From: Mesostigma viride
Taxonomy: Eukaryota; Streptophyta; Mesostigmatophyceae; Mesostigmatales; Mesostigmataceae
DNA length: 64,000 bases
Assembly (NCBI GenBank): GCA_009746045.1
Contig: RPFO01000090.1
Coordinates: 382,887 to 446,886, forward strand
Direction of reading: 5' to 3'
Shown here: positions 1 to 11,060 of the stretch, in pieces
Position numbering within the stretch: position 1 is the stretch's first letter
Layout: each line of letters starts with the position of its first letter
Translations under genes and position numbers: made by a program
The notes under the pieces: model-generated
Seen by the model: only the letters and a program-made list of their open reading frames with translations
Told to the model about the DNA's origin: nothing
Databases searched by the model: none

Positions 1-150
1 ATGGGGGCGCGGGCTGACAAACCAACGTGCCCACACCCACTGGGGCCCCAGCGTGTCATTGTCACGCACACGGGCAAGTGTTGAGGGGAGCATGCGTCCA
101 CTCAGGATGTGCACAGACAGCTCATGCATGGTAACCGCTACCCTACGTAC

Positions 151-276
151 CACGCCCGTCTGCTGGTGCACGCACGACATGTTGACGCGTGTCTTGAAGC
201 GGACCTGCGGCGGCTTCTGGGGGTACTCGTCCCCACAGTGCAGCTTGAGGCAGTAGATGCGGCCGTCGTGCACCGA
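151..276 (-). CDS. UEV1: UEV exon 3
   Basis: Acceptor CCCAG before [18 protein letters not shown] and donor GTACGT after QQTGV. It is 126 bases, 42 whole codons. It follows exon 2 in phase and corresponds to the beta-sheet and loop before the (non-)catalytic site of the E2 fold. Confidence 0.92.
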
Positions 277-2148
277 CTGGGCGACCGTAAGATAACAGAG
301 ATGTGGGAATAAGGGGATAGAGCGAGGGAGGGACGACCCACGAGCAAAACATCACGCATGGTTACTTGATGCGGCCGTTGTGCACCGACTGCAAGGAGGA
401 AGCCCGGGTGGCCAGGGCAAGGTGACAGGTGGGAAGTGCCCACGAGCACCGCATTCGCTTATGACTCTCAGAGCCTCTGCACTTATGATTCAGAATACGG
501 ACGGATAAGTATCGCCGACGTACGGTTGCCCCATCGATACTGTAAACTAATTATAAGGAATTGTATGTATTTATGTTACGCATTAGGTGGGGAGCCGGGG
601 GCATCCCCGGGTAGGCCGCACGATGCATGTGTGTGCCCACGCGCAAGGTTGTGCCCGTGGACCGTGCATCCGTGCCAGGGGTCAGATTCCAATCACGTTG
701 TGGCGGCAGGCAGGCGTGAGTGTGTCGAGTCTCAAAAACGGAGCCAGCGCATATGTGTGCCCACGGGTGGCATAGCCTGATAGGGAACAGCATGATCAGA
801 CGCCAGCCACATTAAAATGCCTCACCTAACCATTCCAAAGCCTTCGAAAGACATAGAATTAACGTCACCCGACCGCCCCACCAGATAAACGGATCCTTTG
901 GTACCCTATAGGCCATGGTCAGTACTACGCCAGGGTCAGTTTACACACTACCCACCATGTACACACCACGCCATCGTACCAAACATTCCACTACACGCCC
1001 ATGGTCGGTCACGTAACCCGCCTCCTGTGAGGCTGTGACGGCTGTCGTTCACATGCCCATATTGGTACCGCGTCCAAGTAACGCCCTCCCAGGGACCCTG
1101 CCCCGATGCCCAAGCAAGCCATTGCGCGTTGCACCCGCTCCCCACGCCCCACCCACATGTGAGGTTCCCCACACGAACCGTGGCAGTCGCTAGGGTGGCC
1201 ATGATGACAGTAACCACGGTGACAGTACCCATGATGATCAATAATCCATCACATCAAGCCCGACATATGTAGGACATGGGGGGAGGGAGGGAGGGAGGGA
1301 GGGAGGGAGGGAGGGAGGGAGGGAGGGAGGGAGGGAGGGAGGGAGGGAGGGAGGGAGGGAGGGAGGGAGGGAGGGAGGGAGGGAGGGAGGGAGGGAGGGA
1401 GGGAGGGAGGGAGGGAGGGAGGGAGGGAGGGAGGGAGGGAGGGAGGGAGGAGGGAGGGAGGGAGGGAGGAGGGAGGGAGGGAGGGAGGGAGGGAGGGAGG
1501 GAGGGAGGGAGGGAGGGAGGGAGGGAGGGAGGGAGGGAGGGAGGGAGGGAGGGAGGGAGGGAGGGAGGGAGGGAAGGAATGACAAGCCAGATGCTTTCTG
1601 CAGAGTGTGAGGACCTGCCAAACGGTTAACCATACACAAACGGAAGCGCGGATCTTGATACATTCCAAGAGCGATGATTTCTACTGAACAACCAGAGTGT
1701 TGAGAAGTAGCTCAGTTAGAACTGCTGGGTCAAGAGTAGGGCGGAGGGTTTTGCTTACGCTGGGTGGGCCGAGAATTGTGCAGCTCCAAGACCGCATGTA
1801 GACGTCATCACCGTCATCCATCCCGTAGCTCACAGATCCATCCCCAATACCCTTTTCACCTCGTTCCAACTCCTCGAGTAGGCGGAAGCTTCGCGGCACT
1901 GGCATGCCCGGAACGGTAGGGTGCAGCATGAAACACGGCAACAGTGGATTGCAGATATGACATGAAATTGAGCTATGGAGACGCTAGGTAAACGGGAATG
2001 AGAAAGCCTGAGCACGTTCTGTAGCATTTTCAGCATAAACATGCATGACTCGTGAACTTTCGAGAACTACGCGGCACATCCCTCTTCACCAGCGCCCGAG
2101 CAAACGCGATAACTTACCAACCACGGTATCGCTACCGCCGGCAGCCAT
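151..2148 (-). CDS. UEV1: Ubiquitin-conjugating enzyme E2 variant (UEV1/MMS2 type), 3' end outside the window
   Basis: Three exons join in phase: 2118-2148 (ATG, 10 codons plus 1 base), 1759-1898 (46 codons) and 151-276 (42 codons). All introns start GT and end AG. The joined protein starts [20 protein letters not shown] and continues with the UEV signatures [49 protein letters not shown] and [19 protein letters not shown]. This is the N-terminal two thirds of an E2 fold; the C-terminal exon or exons (about 50-60 residues by comparison with known UEVs) lie left of base 1. From family knowledge, UEVs lack the catalytic cysteine of true E2s and pair with Ubc13 to build K63-linked ubiquitin chains in DNA-damage tolerance. 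The position of the lost cysteine is not in the window, so inactivity is inferred from the UEV-specific motifs. The gene is divergent from CAS. The family call is very secure; the UEV1 versus MMS2 name is a matter of nomenclature. Confidence 0.93.
370..396 (-). repeat. Degenerate duplicate of UEV exon 3 acceptor and exon start
   Basis: About 100 bases upstream of the true acceptor the intron holds TTGCAG followed by TCGGTGCACAACGGCCGCAT on the minus strand. It differs from the real exon start (TCGGTGCACGACGGCCGCAT) at one base. It has no continuing exon and reads as a copied splice border. Confidence 0.7.
1277..1575. repeat. (GGGA)n microsatellite in UEV intron 2
   Basis: About 300 bases of GGGA units on the plus strand with two GGA phase slips near 1449-1471. 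It lies in the 1.5 kb intron 277-1758. All long open frames here (SLPP or GREG repeats) are translations of the array, not genes. Confidence 0.97.
1759..1898 (-). CDS. UEV1: UEV exon 2
   Basis: Acceptor CCAG at 1899-1902 and donor GTAAGC at 1758. It encodes [20 protein letters not shown] through ILGPPS, the most conserved stretch of UEV proteins. The exon is 140 bases, two bases of split codon plus 46 codons, phase 0 at its end. Confidence 0.95.
2118..2148 (-). CDS. UEV1: UEV exon 1 (start codon exon)
   Basis: The minus strand reads ATG then codons for AAGGSDTVV and one base before GTAAGT at 2117. It is too short to stand out as an open frame. It supplies the VV that precedes VPRSF in the next exon, exactly as in plant UEV1 proteins, and the 1+2 phase match fixes the start. 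Confidence 0.9.
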
Positions 2149-3495
2149 GGAATAATTTTAATCTGGAAAAGCAGGGAGAAGCCGGTGGGTAAGAAAAGCA
2201 AATAATCTAACGACCTGTCTGCAGCAGGCGCGATGTCAAATCACAGGCTCCTCGCCAGTACTACACAAGAACCATTCTCGCAATCCTCTCAGGAAACAGG
2301 CGCTGGCAGATGTTGGACTGTAGTGGCTTTCAGGAAGAAGCCAACCCAAACTAGCGGAGATAACGGGCGAACATAAATGAGCAGATGCCTTAATAAACGA
2401 TGGCGTTGCACTGCACCACGCCTTGCGGTGTGAGAGACCCTTCACGCCCAGCCCTTCTTGCGAGTCGCCTCCCGCGGTTGGCACCATCGTACCCATGAGG
2501 CCGGCGCGGGTCTCGGACTGCGCAGGGCTCCGAGCCTATTCCGAGCCTGTCAGTGCTATTCCTTGCCTAATCGCATGATGTTTCGAAACAGCGCTTGCCG
2601 CTTGGCCGCTTGGGCATTCTGGATTCCTGGTGAGGCACGGAAGCGCGTTCTTCCCTAATCAGCCTTACAGTACATTACAGTACTGTGAGATAATTATGTA
2701 CAGTGCTGTACACCTCCCCCTTTCAGGTTCGAGAATGGGGTCCGACCGACCCAAGGGCCGCGATCATTAACCTAAAATCAATCCGGGGCTTACGATTTGG
2801 ACGCATTTACAGAGATTCCATTGGCATCTACTAATTGCACGAAGGATTTCGGGGAAAACGCACGTCCAATGAAAACTGTAACCACCCATTCATCCATCCC
2901 TCCGAATAATTGGCGCATTTTCGCAACCATACTGTACTGTACAGTAACCATACAGTACTGTACTGTAAGGGCGCCTGCGAAATGTGCCCCGCCACTGTGG
3001 CCTTAACGGGCAAGATGTAAGAGCGCACGTTACTTGATAAACTTTATTACTGACGTGACCTTCGAACAACTGGACACTGGACAGCTCAACGTGGGCTGTC
3101 CTGCGACCTCCTCGACTGATGACGTTTTCCCGGATTCTCAGACGCAACGGTCAGGTTCACTTACCGGCCAATTTTCGTAGCCGTTATTGAAATTGTGGCC
3201 ATTGAAGGCTCCATGTTCTAGCTTTGAATTAGTTGAATATATATACTAACTAGTTGCAGCCATTTATAAGTTCGTTATCTGCCGAGGCGTCGTTTGTTAA
3301 GTGGCGACGAATAGTCAAGCAGGCGTCATCCACCGCTAAGTCCTCGCGTAGCATAACCGCCGTCCTGGATCTTTCGCGTGATGCACACCTGTCACCCCGA
3401 CAAGCCACAGAGTGGTGCAGGAAACTCGCTGGCACTCGATAATACACGTCGAACGCACCATTTTCCCTCACGGCCCAGCAACCGACCGACCCAAA
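2149..3495. promoter_or_regulatory. Divergent UEV/CAS promoter region with two GTAC clusters
   Basis: No exon-like sequence was recognised in this 1.35 kb between two divergent start codons. Two compact clusters of GTAC cores embedded in CAGTACTGTAC-type inverted repeats occur at 2670-2711 (four cores) and 2934-2963 (four cores). GTAC is the core bound by SBP-domain factors such as the Chlamydomonas copper regulator CRR1; that link is inference. The 5' UTR of CAS probably lies in the last few hundred bases. Confidence 0.45.
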
Positions 3496-4267
3496 ATGCA
3501 AGCCGCTCAGGTAGCCATGGCTTATGCCGCCGTCACGCCCGCTGCCCTGTCGGTAAACAGGCGTCTGCTGGGCGGTCAATCCTTGCCTTCCGCCAGGAAA
3601 GCGACTCCTGCCGGAATTCCTAGCAGTTGCACATGCAACGGCGGCCATTCCGGCCCTTGCGGATCCCGGGCTAGCCGGGTAGTCGCCAAGCTGTCCAAGG
3701 ATGATGTTGCCAAAACCGCCGGTGCAACTGCTGCGGGCCTATTCCTAATTAGTGCCCTTCCAGGGGATGCGTTCGCCGTTACCGGTATTAAAGCCAGTGA
3801 TATCGGTTTGGATGCCGCCATTGCGAAGACGTCCGAACTTGGTGCCGCGGCATTGGACGCTTCCAAAGTTGCGACTCAACTCGCCGGGGACGCAACTGAG
3901 GCGCTAACTCCTTTGTTCAACAAGGCAACCCCTCTAGTTAAGTCCGCTGCTGAATCTGCACTGCAAGCGGCAACGCCATTTGTGAAGGAGGCCGAGAAGC
4001 AGTTGTCCGCCTCCGGCATTAATACTAGCGATGTCTACAAAACCGGCAAGACGGTGCTTGACACGTCCGTGAACGTCGGCGGGCAGGTGATTGGTGCCGG
4101 CGTGAGCCTTGTGAAGGCTGGAACCCCAGTTGTGGTTGACACCGTCCAGACGATCTCGGCCAGCGATCCGCAGGTGATCGCTGCCGGCCTCGTCGTGGCG
4201 GGTATTTTGTACGTGAGCAGCCCAGCCATCTTCAACGCGATCTCCAAGGCCATCCGTGGCTATGCAG
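3496..4267 (+). CDS. CAS: CAS exon 1: transit peptide, luminal/stromal part and membrane helix
   Basis: Encodes residues 1-257 plus one base. The motif SASDPQVIAAGLVVAGILYV followed by SSPAIFNAISKAIRGYAG is the conserved membrane segment and junction of CAS. The donor GTAAGC starts at 4268. Confidence 0.92.
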
Positions 4268-7200
4268 GTAAGCGCTTTCGATTTCGTTTATGATCCTGTA
4301 CGAGGGCATGGTTTGTTAGGTGTGATTTTGATGCCTGGGTTGAAAGGGATGCTGGAAGTGAGCAAAGCGACCCCTTATGAGAGATCGGAAGTTCACGATA
4401 GGGCAAGGTGGGTAGTGGTCAAGTGCGCGGAGTGCTCTTACCATACCATCAGGAACATCAGCAAGGCCATTAACTGAGCGTGTGCTGGGTGGACCATCTC
4501 GTAAATTTAGGAAAGCGACAAATATCTTGATGTGGCAACATGCCAAACATTATTATCGCGACCCATATGCTGGCCCTGCGGCTGGCTAGTGCAACTAAAT
4601 GACAAAGTTGGTAACTTCCTCTCTGTGTTTCTCGTAAGGTTTTGGCACCAAGCCTTTTTTTACTTTAGGAACTCCTGTTGACTCGGCTGCAGCGTGGCGT
4701 TAGCCCATACAAATTCAGCTCAGCACGGCCACGTGTGGCAGGCGACCTTGAAGTTCCCACTTCCAACCGTGTTCCAACCCTCCTTGGCGCAGTGCAATGG
4801 ATTGCCCGTCGCAGAAAGTACAAGTGAAACGCCACGCCGCGGCGATACAGTTAGCTCAGTTGCCCGTTCTGGCGAATGAGCGTAATGTGTCAGACGCCAC
4901 AGGGTGCACATTGTCATGCCAAGGGGCTCAGCGCCCATTGTGGTCATGCACCTTGAGCGCCGCCTGAGTACTAGGGCGATTTGTGGTGGAAGCGTGTGGT
5001 TAGAAAGTCGTCTGACACTGCCAGATCGTGGCGTAGGGTGGACGCAGTAGGGTGGACTTCATGCACGGCATGTATGTGGCTTCCTTGCAGAGTAGAACCG
5101 GGCCCGCAACTTTGTGGCATATGGACAGCCTTGCCAATGGGGGTGGCACCGCCACAATTCACCAGAATTGGTGCCACCCCGCCATAATTGGCGGCAAAAC
5201 GCCACTAATAAAACCATGCTTCCGCCAGGTGGGGATGAGGGTGTGCATCACATGCGTTCGAGAAAGGCGTGAGATGTTTGCGCGTAGGGGTCTGCAAAGT
5301 TTGGTGCCATGGCTGGGTAGGTAATAGGTAAGTGAGAAGTACTTGTAGATAAAGTCAACAAGTAAGTACCTTTCCCTGACAGGCTAGTGGTCATGGCGTG
5401 GGGGGAAGAAGCGGGCCCTAATGGAACGGCTCAACTGTTTGGCGCGTAGGGAAGCAAGTGCGATGTCAAAGTGCTAGTATAGCATCATGGAGAATTCGTT
5501 TATCGTCAGAATAAACACTCAATAAATCCATAACTTGCGAAGTGTATGCTTTTGTGGTTATAGCTTGGAAAGAGCTGTGTACCCGATGTTGATATGGTCA
5601 GCATATGGCCAGCCCAGCATGTGAACGAGACAGCCAGCGCGGCTTACCGGGGAAATCCGCATCGTTCGCTTTTCTCTCACATCTGGATGCTGCTGTCAAT
5701 AGTAACAGTCTCTTTGAAATTGAGATATATACAGCTTTTTGTGTATAATTAGGTCAGCTAACTGTTATAATGCAAGTGCAAGCATCCAGCAACTTTACTT
5801 GTTTTTGGGGGCACCCATGCCTCATGGGCACACACCAGCATTGCTGTTCCTGTCAGTGCCTCTAAGTATGCAGGAAGTGTGCCAGCATCCTCCTTCCCCA
5901 CCCTTCCCCCCCTCCCCACCCCCTCCCACCTTATGGCTTTTTCTCCGAGTGTGCCCCCCCCCCCTAACACACACACTGCTTCCTGCTTACGCACCAAACG
6001 GGCACTACTCGGACGCACCAAACGGGCACTTCTCGGACGCACCAAACGGGCACTACTCGGACGCACCAAACGGACACTACTCGGACGCACCAAACGGGCA
6101 CTACTCGGGCGCACCAAACGGACACGGTTCTTGGTGTTGTACTGGCTCCTCCCATCCACTCACCCCTGCCTTACCTGACGCAGTGCATGCCCAACTCTTG
6201 TCAACAGACTCCTCTCGATTGCACCCCTCTCTCTTCTCTCCTGACTTCTTGAGGGCACAGGGCTTATGGGTGACGGGATGCCTAGGGATTGCAGCCTGAC
6301 CACTCAAAGAGTGGCTGCCTTGCGATGCGATAATAATATAAGAATCCACCTAGCGCAATATATATATGGATAGATAGATATAGAACTGGGATAAGCGACT
6401 GGGTATATTTAGATCTGGGTTGCCCTCGCAATACCTAGTGACCTGGCCATTTCCTGCAACTGGTTGACCACCCTCCCTACCACCATGCGGGTTGCGGCTC
6501 CCCGGCTCCTGGCATCTTTGCTCCTAGCTCACCAGCTCCTGGCCTCTCCCCATACTTGTCTTGCATCGGCTCCTCACTCGTCTTTGCTCTCCGCTGCTTC
6601 CATGCCCGACGCTCCTTTCCCCCCACCCCTAGGTGACGTGTCCGCGGCCGAGGCGCTCACCCTTCTCGTGGAGGGGGGCCACATCCTCGTCGATGTGCGC
6701 ACCGACAAGAGCAAGGCGGCCAACGGGATCCCGAAGCTGCCCCGCAACGCCAACGGCCGCGTGGTCCAGGTGTCCACCGACCCGATCGAGGACCGCAAGC
6801 TGCGCGGGATGCTGCGCAACCCAGGCGCGGTCGAGAACACGATCACCGCTGTCAAAGTGGCGGCCTTCAAGGGACTGGGCAAGGGCTCCCGCCTGGTCCT
6901 GCTCGACGAGTCGGGCGGTAACGCCAAGCGCATTGCCACCTCTCTCTCCAAGCTCGGGTTTGGCAACGTGTATGTCCTCTCAGGGGGGTTCTCCGCGTGG
7001 ACGCGCGCCAACCTGGCGACTGAGGATTACGGCGTGACGGTTGCGGAGGTCATCCGTCCGTCCAAGGTGATCGTGCCCAGCAGCACCGTGTCCCGCGTGT
7101 TCAGCCCACCGGCTGCAAAGGAGGCGCCAAGGCTCCCGGGCATGTCGGGCGGGTCGACGAGCCTGCTGATTGGCCAGTCCGGGGCCAAGAAGACTGGGTC

Positions 7201-7282
7201 ACGAGGGACACAGAGTGGCGGCGGGTCGCGTATTTATGACACATTCGTGGGCCAGAAGGGCCTCCCCCCGCCCAAGAATTAG
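3496..7282 (+). CDS. CAS: Chloroplast calcium-sensing receptor CAS, two exons, complete
   Basis: Exon 1 (3496-4267) joins exon 2 (6633-7282) across a GTAAGC...CCCTAG intron in phase 1, giving 473 residues. Residues 1 to about 70 look like a plastid transit peptide, followed near 75-94 by a hydrophobic stretch ending DAFA. Residues 98-220 form the Ala/Lys-rich amphipathic stroma- or lumen-facing part with the pattern LTPLFNKATPLVKSAAESA. A transmembrane helix lies at about 227-246, then RGYAGGDVSAAEA leads into a rhodanese-like domain (258-385). The loop after LVLLDES has no cysteine, and none occurs anywhere in exon 2, so the domain is catalytically dead, as in known CAS proteins. In plants and Chlamydomonas CAS is a thylakoid protein in calcium signalling, photo-acclimation and CO2-concentrating responses. 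The ATG at 3496 is preferred over one at 3412 because of its CAAAATG context and the immediate transit-peptide composition. Plant CAS has about 390 residues; the extra length is at both ends. Confidence 0.93.
4449..4473 (+). repeat. Degenerate copy of the CAS exon 1 end inside its intron
   Basis: AACATCAGCAAGGCCATTAA resembles the exon end AACGCGATCTCCAAGGCCAT. It lies about 190 bases after the donor. The similarity is short and modest. Confidence 0.4.
5139..5180. repeat. Inverted repeat (hairpin) in CAS intron
   Basis: Arms GGGGTGGCACC and GGTGCCACCCC are perfect 11 bp complements. Inner AATTC/GAATT extends the pairing after a small bulge. It may be a remnant of a small palindromic element. 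Confidence 0.6.
5991..6127 (+). repeat. 24 bp minisatellite, six copies, in CAS intron
   Basis: GCACCAAACGGGCACTACTC plus GGAC repeats at 5991, 6015, 6039, 6063, 6087 and 6111 with few changes. The period is a multiple of three, so several frames stay open through it. Confidence 0.95.
6633..7282 (+). CDS. CAS: CAS exon 2: rhodanese-like domain and C-terminal tail
   Basis: Encodes residues 258-473. Rhodanese-like landmarks: HILVDVRTDKSKAANGIPKL, AVKVAAFKGLGKGSRLVLLD and LGFGNVYVLSGGFSAWT. The C-terminal 75 residues are Ser/Gly/Pro-rich and end in LPPPKN followed by TAG. No cysteine is present. A canonical polyadenylation hexamer was not seen downstream. Confidence 0.92.
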
Positions 7283-7690
7283 AGCGCCATCGTTGGTGGA
7301 TTAGAGCGCTGTTGGGGTCGTGTAGATCTGTCTTTGTGTATAATAACATGGGGGGTGACTGAAGCTGTGGTTGGCGTGGTGGGGCCAGTTGTGCACTGGT
7401 CGGAAGGCTCAACGTGGTTGAGTCGCAGAGGTGATGTGAGTTTGTGAATATGAAACACTGCGGGTGCACGTAGTCATGTTTTGTGGATACAAGATGATTG
7501 TCACGATCTGATCTGAGTTGAGAATGTGCAAAACGCATTATCCAGCTGCCCAAAGGTGTGGGTCACCGCCGACATGGCTCAAGTATTAATTAGGTTAGAC
7601 AACTATTCCTGGACGCATGGCGTTCCAACAATCGTGGAGGGACTAGGGTAGTTGTCTGAGAGGAAAAACGCGAAGACCACGGGAGCCGCG

Positions 7691-8059
7691 TGGCTAGCTA
7701 TCTGTAGGAAGACCTGCATGGAGGGGGACAGATGGTAGCAAACAATAAAAAGCCGAAAGAATAAACCAAAATATAGAGAAAGAAATCCTTAAGGGGTGCA
7801 TGGAGCAACCCCGCCCTGCCCTGGGCTGTCAAACGCCGGCGACCTCAGTTCAAGGTCGTCATGGCCTGACAACCCTGGCTAGCTATCTGTATGAAGACCT
7901 GCATGGAGGGGGACAGATGGTAGCAAACAATAAAAAGCCGAAAGAATAAACCAAAAAATAGAGAAAGAAATCCGAAGGGGTGCATGGAGCAACCCCGCCC
8001 TGCCCTGGGCTGTCAAACGCCGGCGACCTCAGTTCAAGGTCGTCATGGCCTGACAAACC
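7691..8059 (+). repeat. 185 bp tandem duplication
   Basis: Two nearly identical units start TGGCTAGCTATCTGTA at 7691 and 7876. Both contain ACAGATGGTAGCAAACAATA and end ATGGCCTGACAA. They lie a few hundred bases upstream of a LINE ORF1 and could be 5' UTR monomers of that element; this is inference. Confidence 0.85.
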
Positions 8060-8467
8060 TGACCTACTATGGAGCCGAGACGTGGACGCTGACGTGCGCA
8101 TGCAGGAGCTGGAGCGGCAACTCGACGGTGCGGTCACCAAGATGCTACGTAGTGTGCTCATGCAATATACCATTTAGCCGCTGCACATTAGCCATGAGGA
8201 TGTATGCTGATTTACTATATGCTTCCCATATTATTAGGCACGTGCGGTGGTCATGCGGCGGCGGTCATGGAGTTGAGCACCAGCCACGAGCCACGAGCCA
8301 CGAGGTAGCCATGGCTGACGGCGGAGCTCATAACTTTCACGTTTGAGTACCGAATTTAGCCGTGAATATCACTATCGCTTCGTCTTTCTAAGACACACAT
8401 GCTGATATAATTTTCCGAATCTAAAACGCAATTTATGACGAGCAAACGCCCCCCGACGTAACGCAGT

Positions 8468-9785
8468 TTGGCGGATGCGCTCGGCCATGAAAATCCGTCT
8501 GCAGCTCAGGCTGCAGCTTCGCCAGGTCCGGCAGGCAGCAGTGACACTAGTCGTGCACTGGTGGTCGCCCAGCAACCCGATACCGGGCTCAACGCCTCGC
8601 CCTCAGCATCGCCTGACCCTAAACGCGCCCGACAAACAGGAGGGTCTTCACGCCCCTCAGAACCGCGCTTTCGGCCCCGGCCTTTCCAGGTCGATGATTA
8701 CGACTGGGACAACATGCCTCCGACCGATGCTATGACATGCATCTTCTTCGGGGACTACGCTTCGCTTTACGACCTGTGCCTCCATCTCCACGACACCAAT
8801 CGCCTCCTCACCCCGAACGGCATCCGCTGGGTTAACATCCACCTGCTTTTCGGGACCACCCGCCCCGAACTCCAGCATACCCTTCTCAATTCCCTCCAGT
8901 CAAGCGCTCCGATGGCGAGATCTGGGCTCCATCCATCTCCGCCCCCACACTCCGTTCCATCCTGACGGAAGCCTTCCAGCATGCTGCAGCACGTAAACCC
9001 CCTTGCTGCCGACATGTCAGCACTGGGCGGCACGATAGCTGCTGAGCTTCCTCACCTTTCCACCACCGTCGCCTCCACCTCCACCGCCGTTTCCGCCTTC
9101 ACTGCCGACATCAAAGCCCAGCTCCTCGACCTCGACCAACGCCTTCAAGCCACCGCCGCCGCCCTTGAGAGCTTGCATGACACCGCCGGCCTCACCGCCC
9201 AGGCGGTGCAGGAAATCGCTGCCCAGCCGGCACCTGCACTGGCCTGGCCAGTGATGTTCCCTCCACCTGGGCGGACTTGCTTAAGCATCATACCACCTCC
9301 ACCACCTCCACCATCGCGGCACAACTTAAGCAACAAGCCCTCGACCTTCGCGAGGAGGCCGAGATCGACAAGCGCAGCCACAACGTCATCGTCAAGCACC
9401 TCGACCAGCCGGCAGGTGAGACCCCGACGAGCCTTCTCACGGCACTTAAGCGCGACATTCTTGCCCCCATGCAACTCACTTGTGAGCTGGACATGTCGGC
9501 TGTCCGCCTCCCCCGCGCGCGGGGTAAGGCTGGCCCGGCACCCGTGCTTCTCACCTTTAAGTCCATGGGGGACAAGCTGGCGTTCCTTAAATGCCGCAAG
9601 AAGCTCTCGGAGACTCGCTTCACGCTGGACGACGACTTGACCCTGGCCCAGCAACAGCGGCGACGCGAGCTATGGCCGACCTACCTTCAGCTCCGGCAGC
9701 GCGCAGGGGGGAAGCCGGCCGCTGTACTGGAGGGGGGCGGTCATCCACGTTGACCACAAGCCATGGCAGGCCCCCCCTGCCACCT
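8468..9785 (+). pseudogene. Degenerate LINE ORF1 (L1 ORF1-like RNA-binding protein)
   Basis: The coding sequence is spread over three frames. Segment one (8468-8905) starts MADALGHENPSAAQ and holds YDLCLHLHDTNRLLTPNGIR. After a shift, DGEIWAPSISAPTLRSILTE follows. A coiled-coil-like segment (8995-9235; LLDLDQRLQATAAALESLHD) is in another frame. The last segment (9275-9720) carries the conserved L1 ORF1 RRM/C-terminal pattern: NVIVKHLDQ, VRLPRARGKAGPAPVLLTFK, KLAFLKCRKKLSETRF, then TLDDDLTLAQQQRRRELWPT. A final one-base shift near 9718 leads to LYWRGAVIHVDHKPWQAPPA and a stop at about 9791. No reverse transcriptase follows. The frameshifts show it is dead. Confidence 0.8.
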
Positions 9786-10750
9786 CAGACTAGGGAACCT
9801 ATACCAGTAGTGTAGATTAGTCAGGCCTAGCTACCTAGCATGTGGCCCACGCGCATGTGCGCCCATAATGGCCCCCATGGATGATGCTTTCAGTAGTTAG
9901 CCGCGCCCAGCCTACAATTAATTGAATTAATTAAACTCGTGCTCCCGTTGGGGAGTCACGGAGCACCGAAGTGCTTTTAATCCCTGTGTGTGCACTACAG
10001 GAGAAAGGGCAGAGACCCCCAGTCTCCTTCATGCCATTTAAGGCATGCCACAGCTGCAATCGGGCGCGGCTAGCTAAAAGGACAGGCTAACGATCCGGCA
10101 AACTGTGGGTGCAATAAGACCCATGTGAGCATATCATAGCAAGGAGCGTGGGCAAGTAATCTGAACATAGCCAGGGCGTAGCATGGCTGTACTAGGACTA
10201 GGCTAAGGCTATGGCTGGTTGTGTACCGTGCGTTGGCGGCACGTGACTAGGTGTGTTGGCACAGCTAGGCAACATTCTAGGCATGGCTGCCTTAGCGGCA
10301 GTGACGCCAATGGTTACAAGCTAGGGCTATTGCTATTCTAGCCCGCTGGGGGCGTCCACATCTTGTGGCAGCCTACAATGGGACCTCCCATGGATGATGC
10401 ATTAGGAATTTAGCCATGCTATATGCCTATGCAGGGAGTTACTCTCTGCTGAGATGCCATGTGTCCACCAGCTATAGCCTAGCCACATACCTTCCACCCC
10501 ATATGTCATGCAGGCCTTCTAGGCCCGCTCCTCAAGCCCCCGGCCTTGGGTGCCTGTGCTTGATAAGGAGGCATGAACCATCATGGCGGTGCAGGTGCAC
10601 CTTGTGCACCCAGAGCAGGTGATAGTTGTACATCCTCCACCTGCAGGTTGTAGCCCTGATTGTATTACAAACCCATAGATGCCCCTTTCTCAGGGCTATG
10701 TGTTACATATGCTCCCAACGGAGCTATGATTTTAATTAATTAAGACCCTT
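9786..10750. mobile_element. LINE 3' region and nested 3'-end fragments
   Basis: After the ORF1 stop comes a UTR with AGTGTAGATTAG. At 9911-9970 lies a reversed copy of a family tail (CTCCCGTTGGGGAG preceded by AT-rich DNA). At 10395-10745 a direct copy runs from GCAGGGAGTTACTCTCTGCT to CTCCCAACGGAGCTATGATT and TTAATTAATTAAG. It matches the tail of the copy at 14510-15090. Confidence 0.7.
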
Positions 10751-11060
10751 AATATTATTATGCACAGGCGCCTGGGTCTCGCCGGGCACCTCGCACACAC
10801 AGATCAGGTAGACACGATGGATAGCTCAGCAGGCACCAAGCCCGCCCAAACTGGGCGTTTTGTTCTCACATATGGCGTGCCCTGGGCCGAGCGCGGCCGG
10901 GGCGCCACCCGTGGACCTAGTCTGGGATAGGCTAGGCATGGATATGTGTTACCCATGACGTCGCAACGGGGCTCACGCCAGGGCAGCCCCCTGGCATGTC
11001 TGTCATAGTTTCGCGGCTTCGCCCACCTCCATCCATCCAGCAAGGAATATGTGCTACATG
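10751..11060. other. Intergenic, no gene recognised
   Basis: Contains no convincing coding signal. The end (from about 11040) is another copy of the family tail GTGCTACATGATCTCCCAAC followed by GGAGTCATG, leading into a (TTTAA)n array. Confidence 0.5.

Larger units (their letters stand above)
4268..6632 (+). other. CAS: CAS intron (2.4 kb)
   Basis: GTAAGC donor and CCCCTAG acceptor. Contents: a degenerate copy of the exon 1 end at 4449-4473 (AACATCAGCAAGGCCATTAA), a hairpin at 5139-5180, and a 24 bp minisatellite at 5991-6127. The open frame that runs from 6464 into exon 2 is intron read-through. Nothing else was recognised. Confidence 0.85.

Noticed and set aside
6464-6632. Signal-peptide-like start of a separate rhodanese protein
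   Set aside because: The 6633 acceptor joins CAS exon 1 in phase and reproduces the conserved RGYAGD junction; the upstream part is intron.
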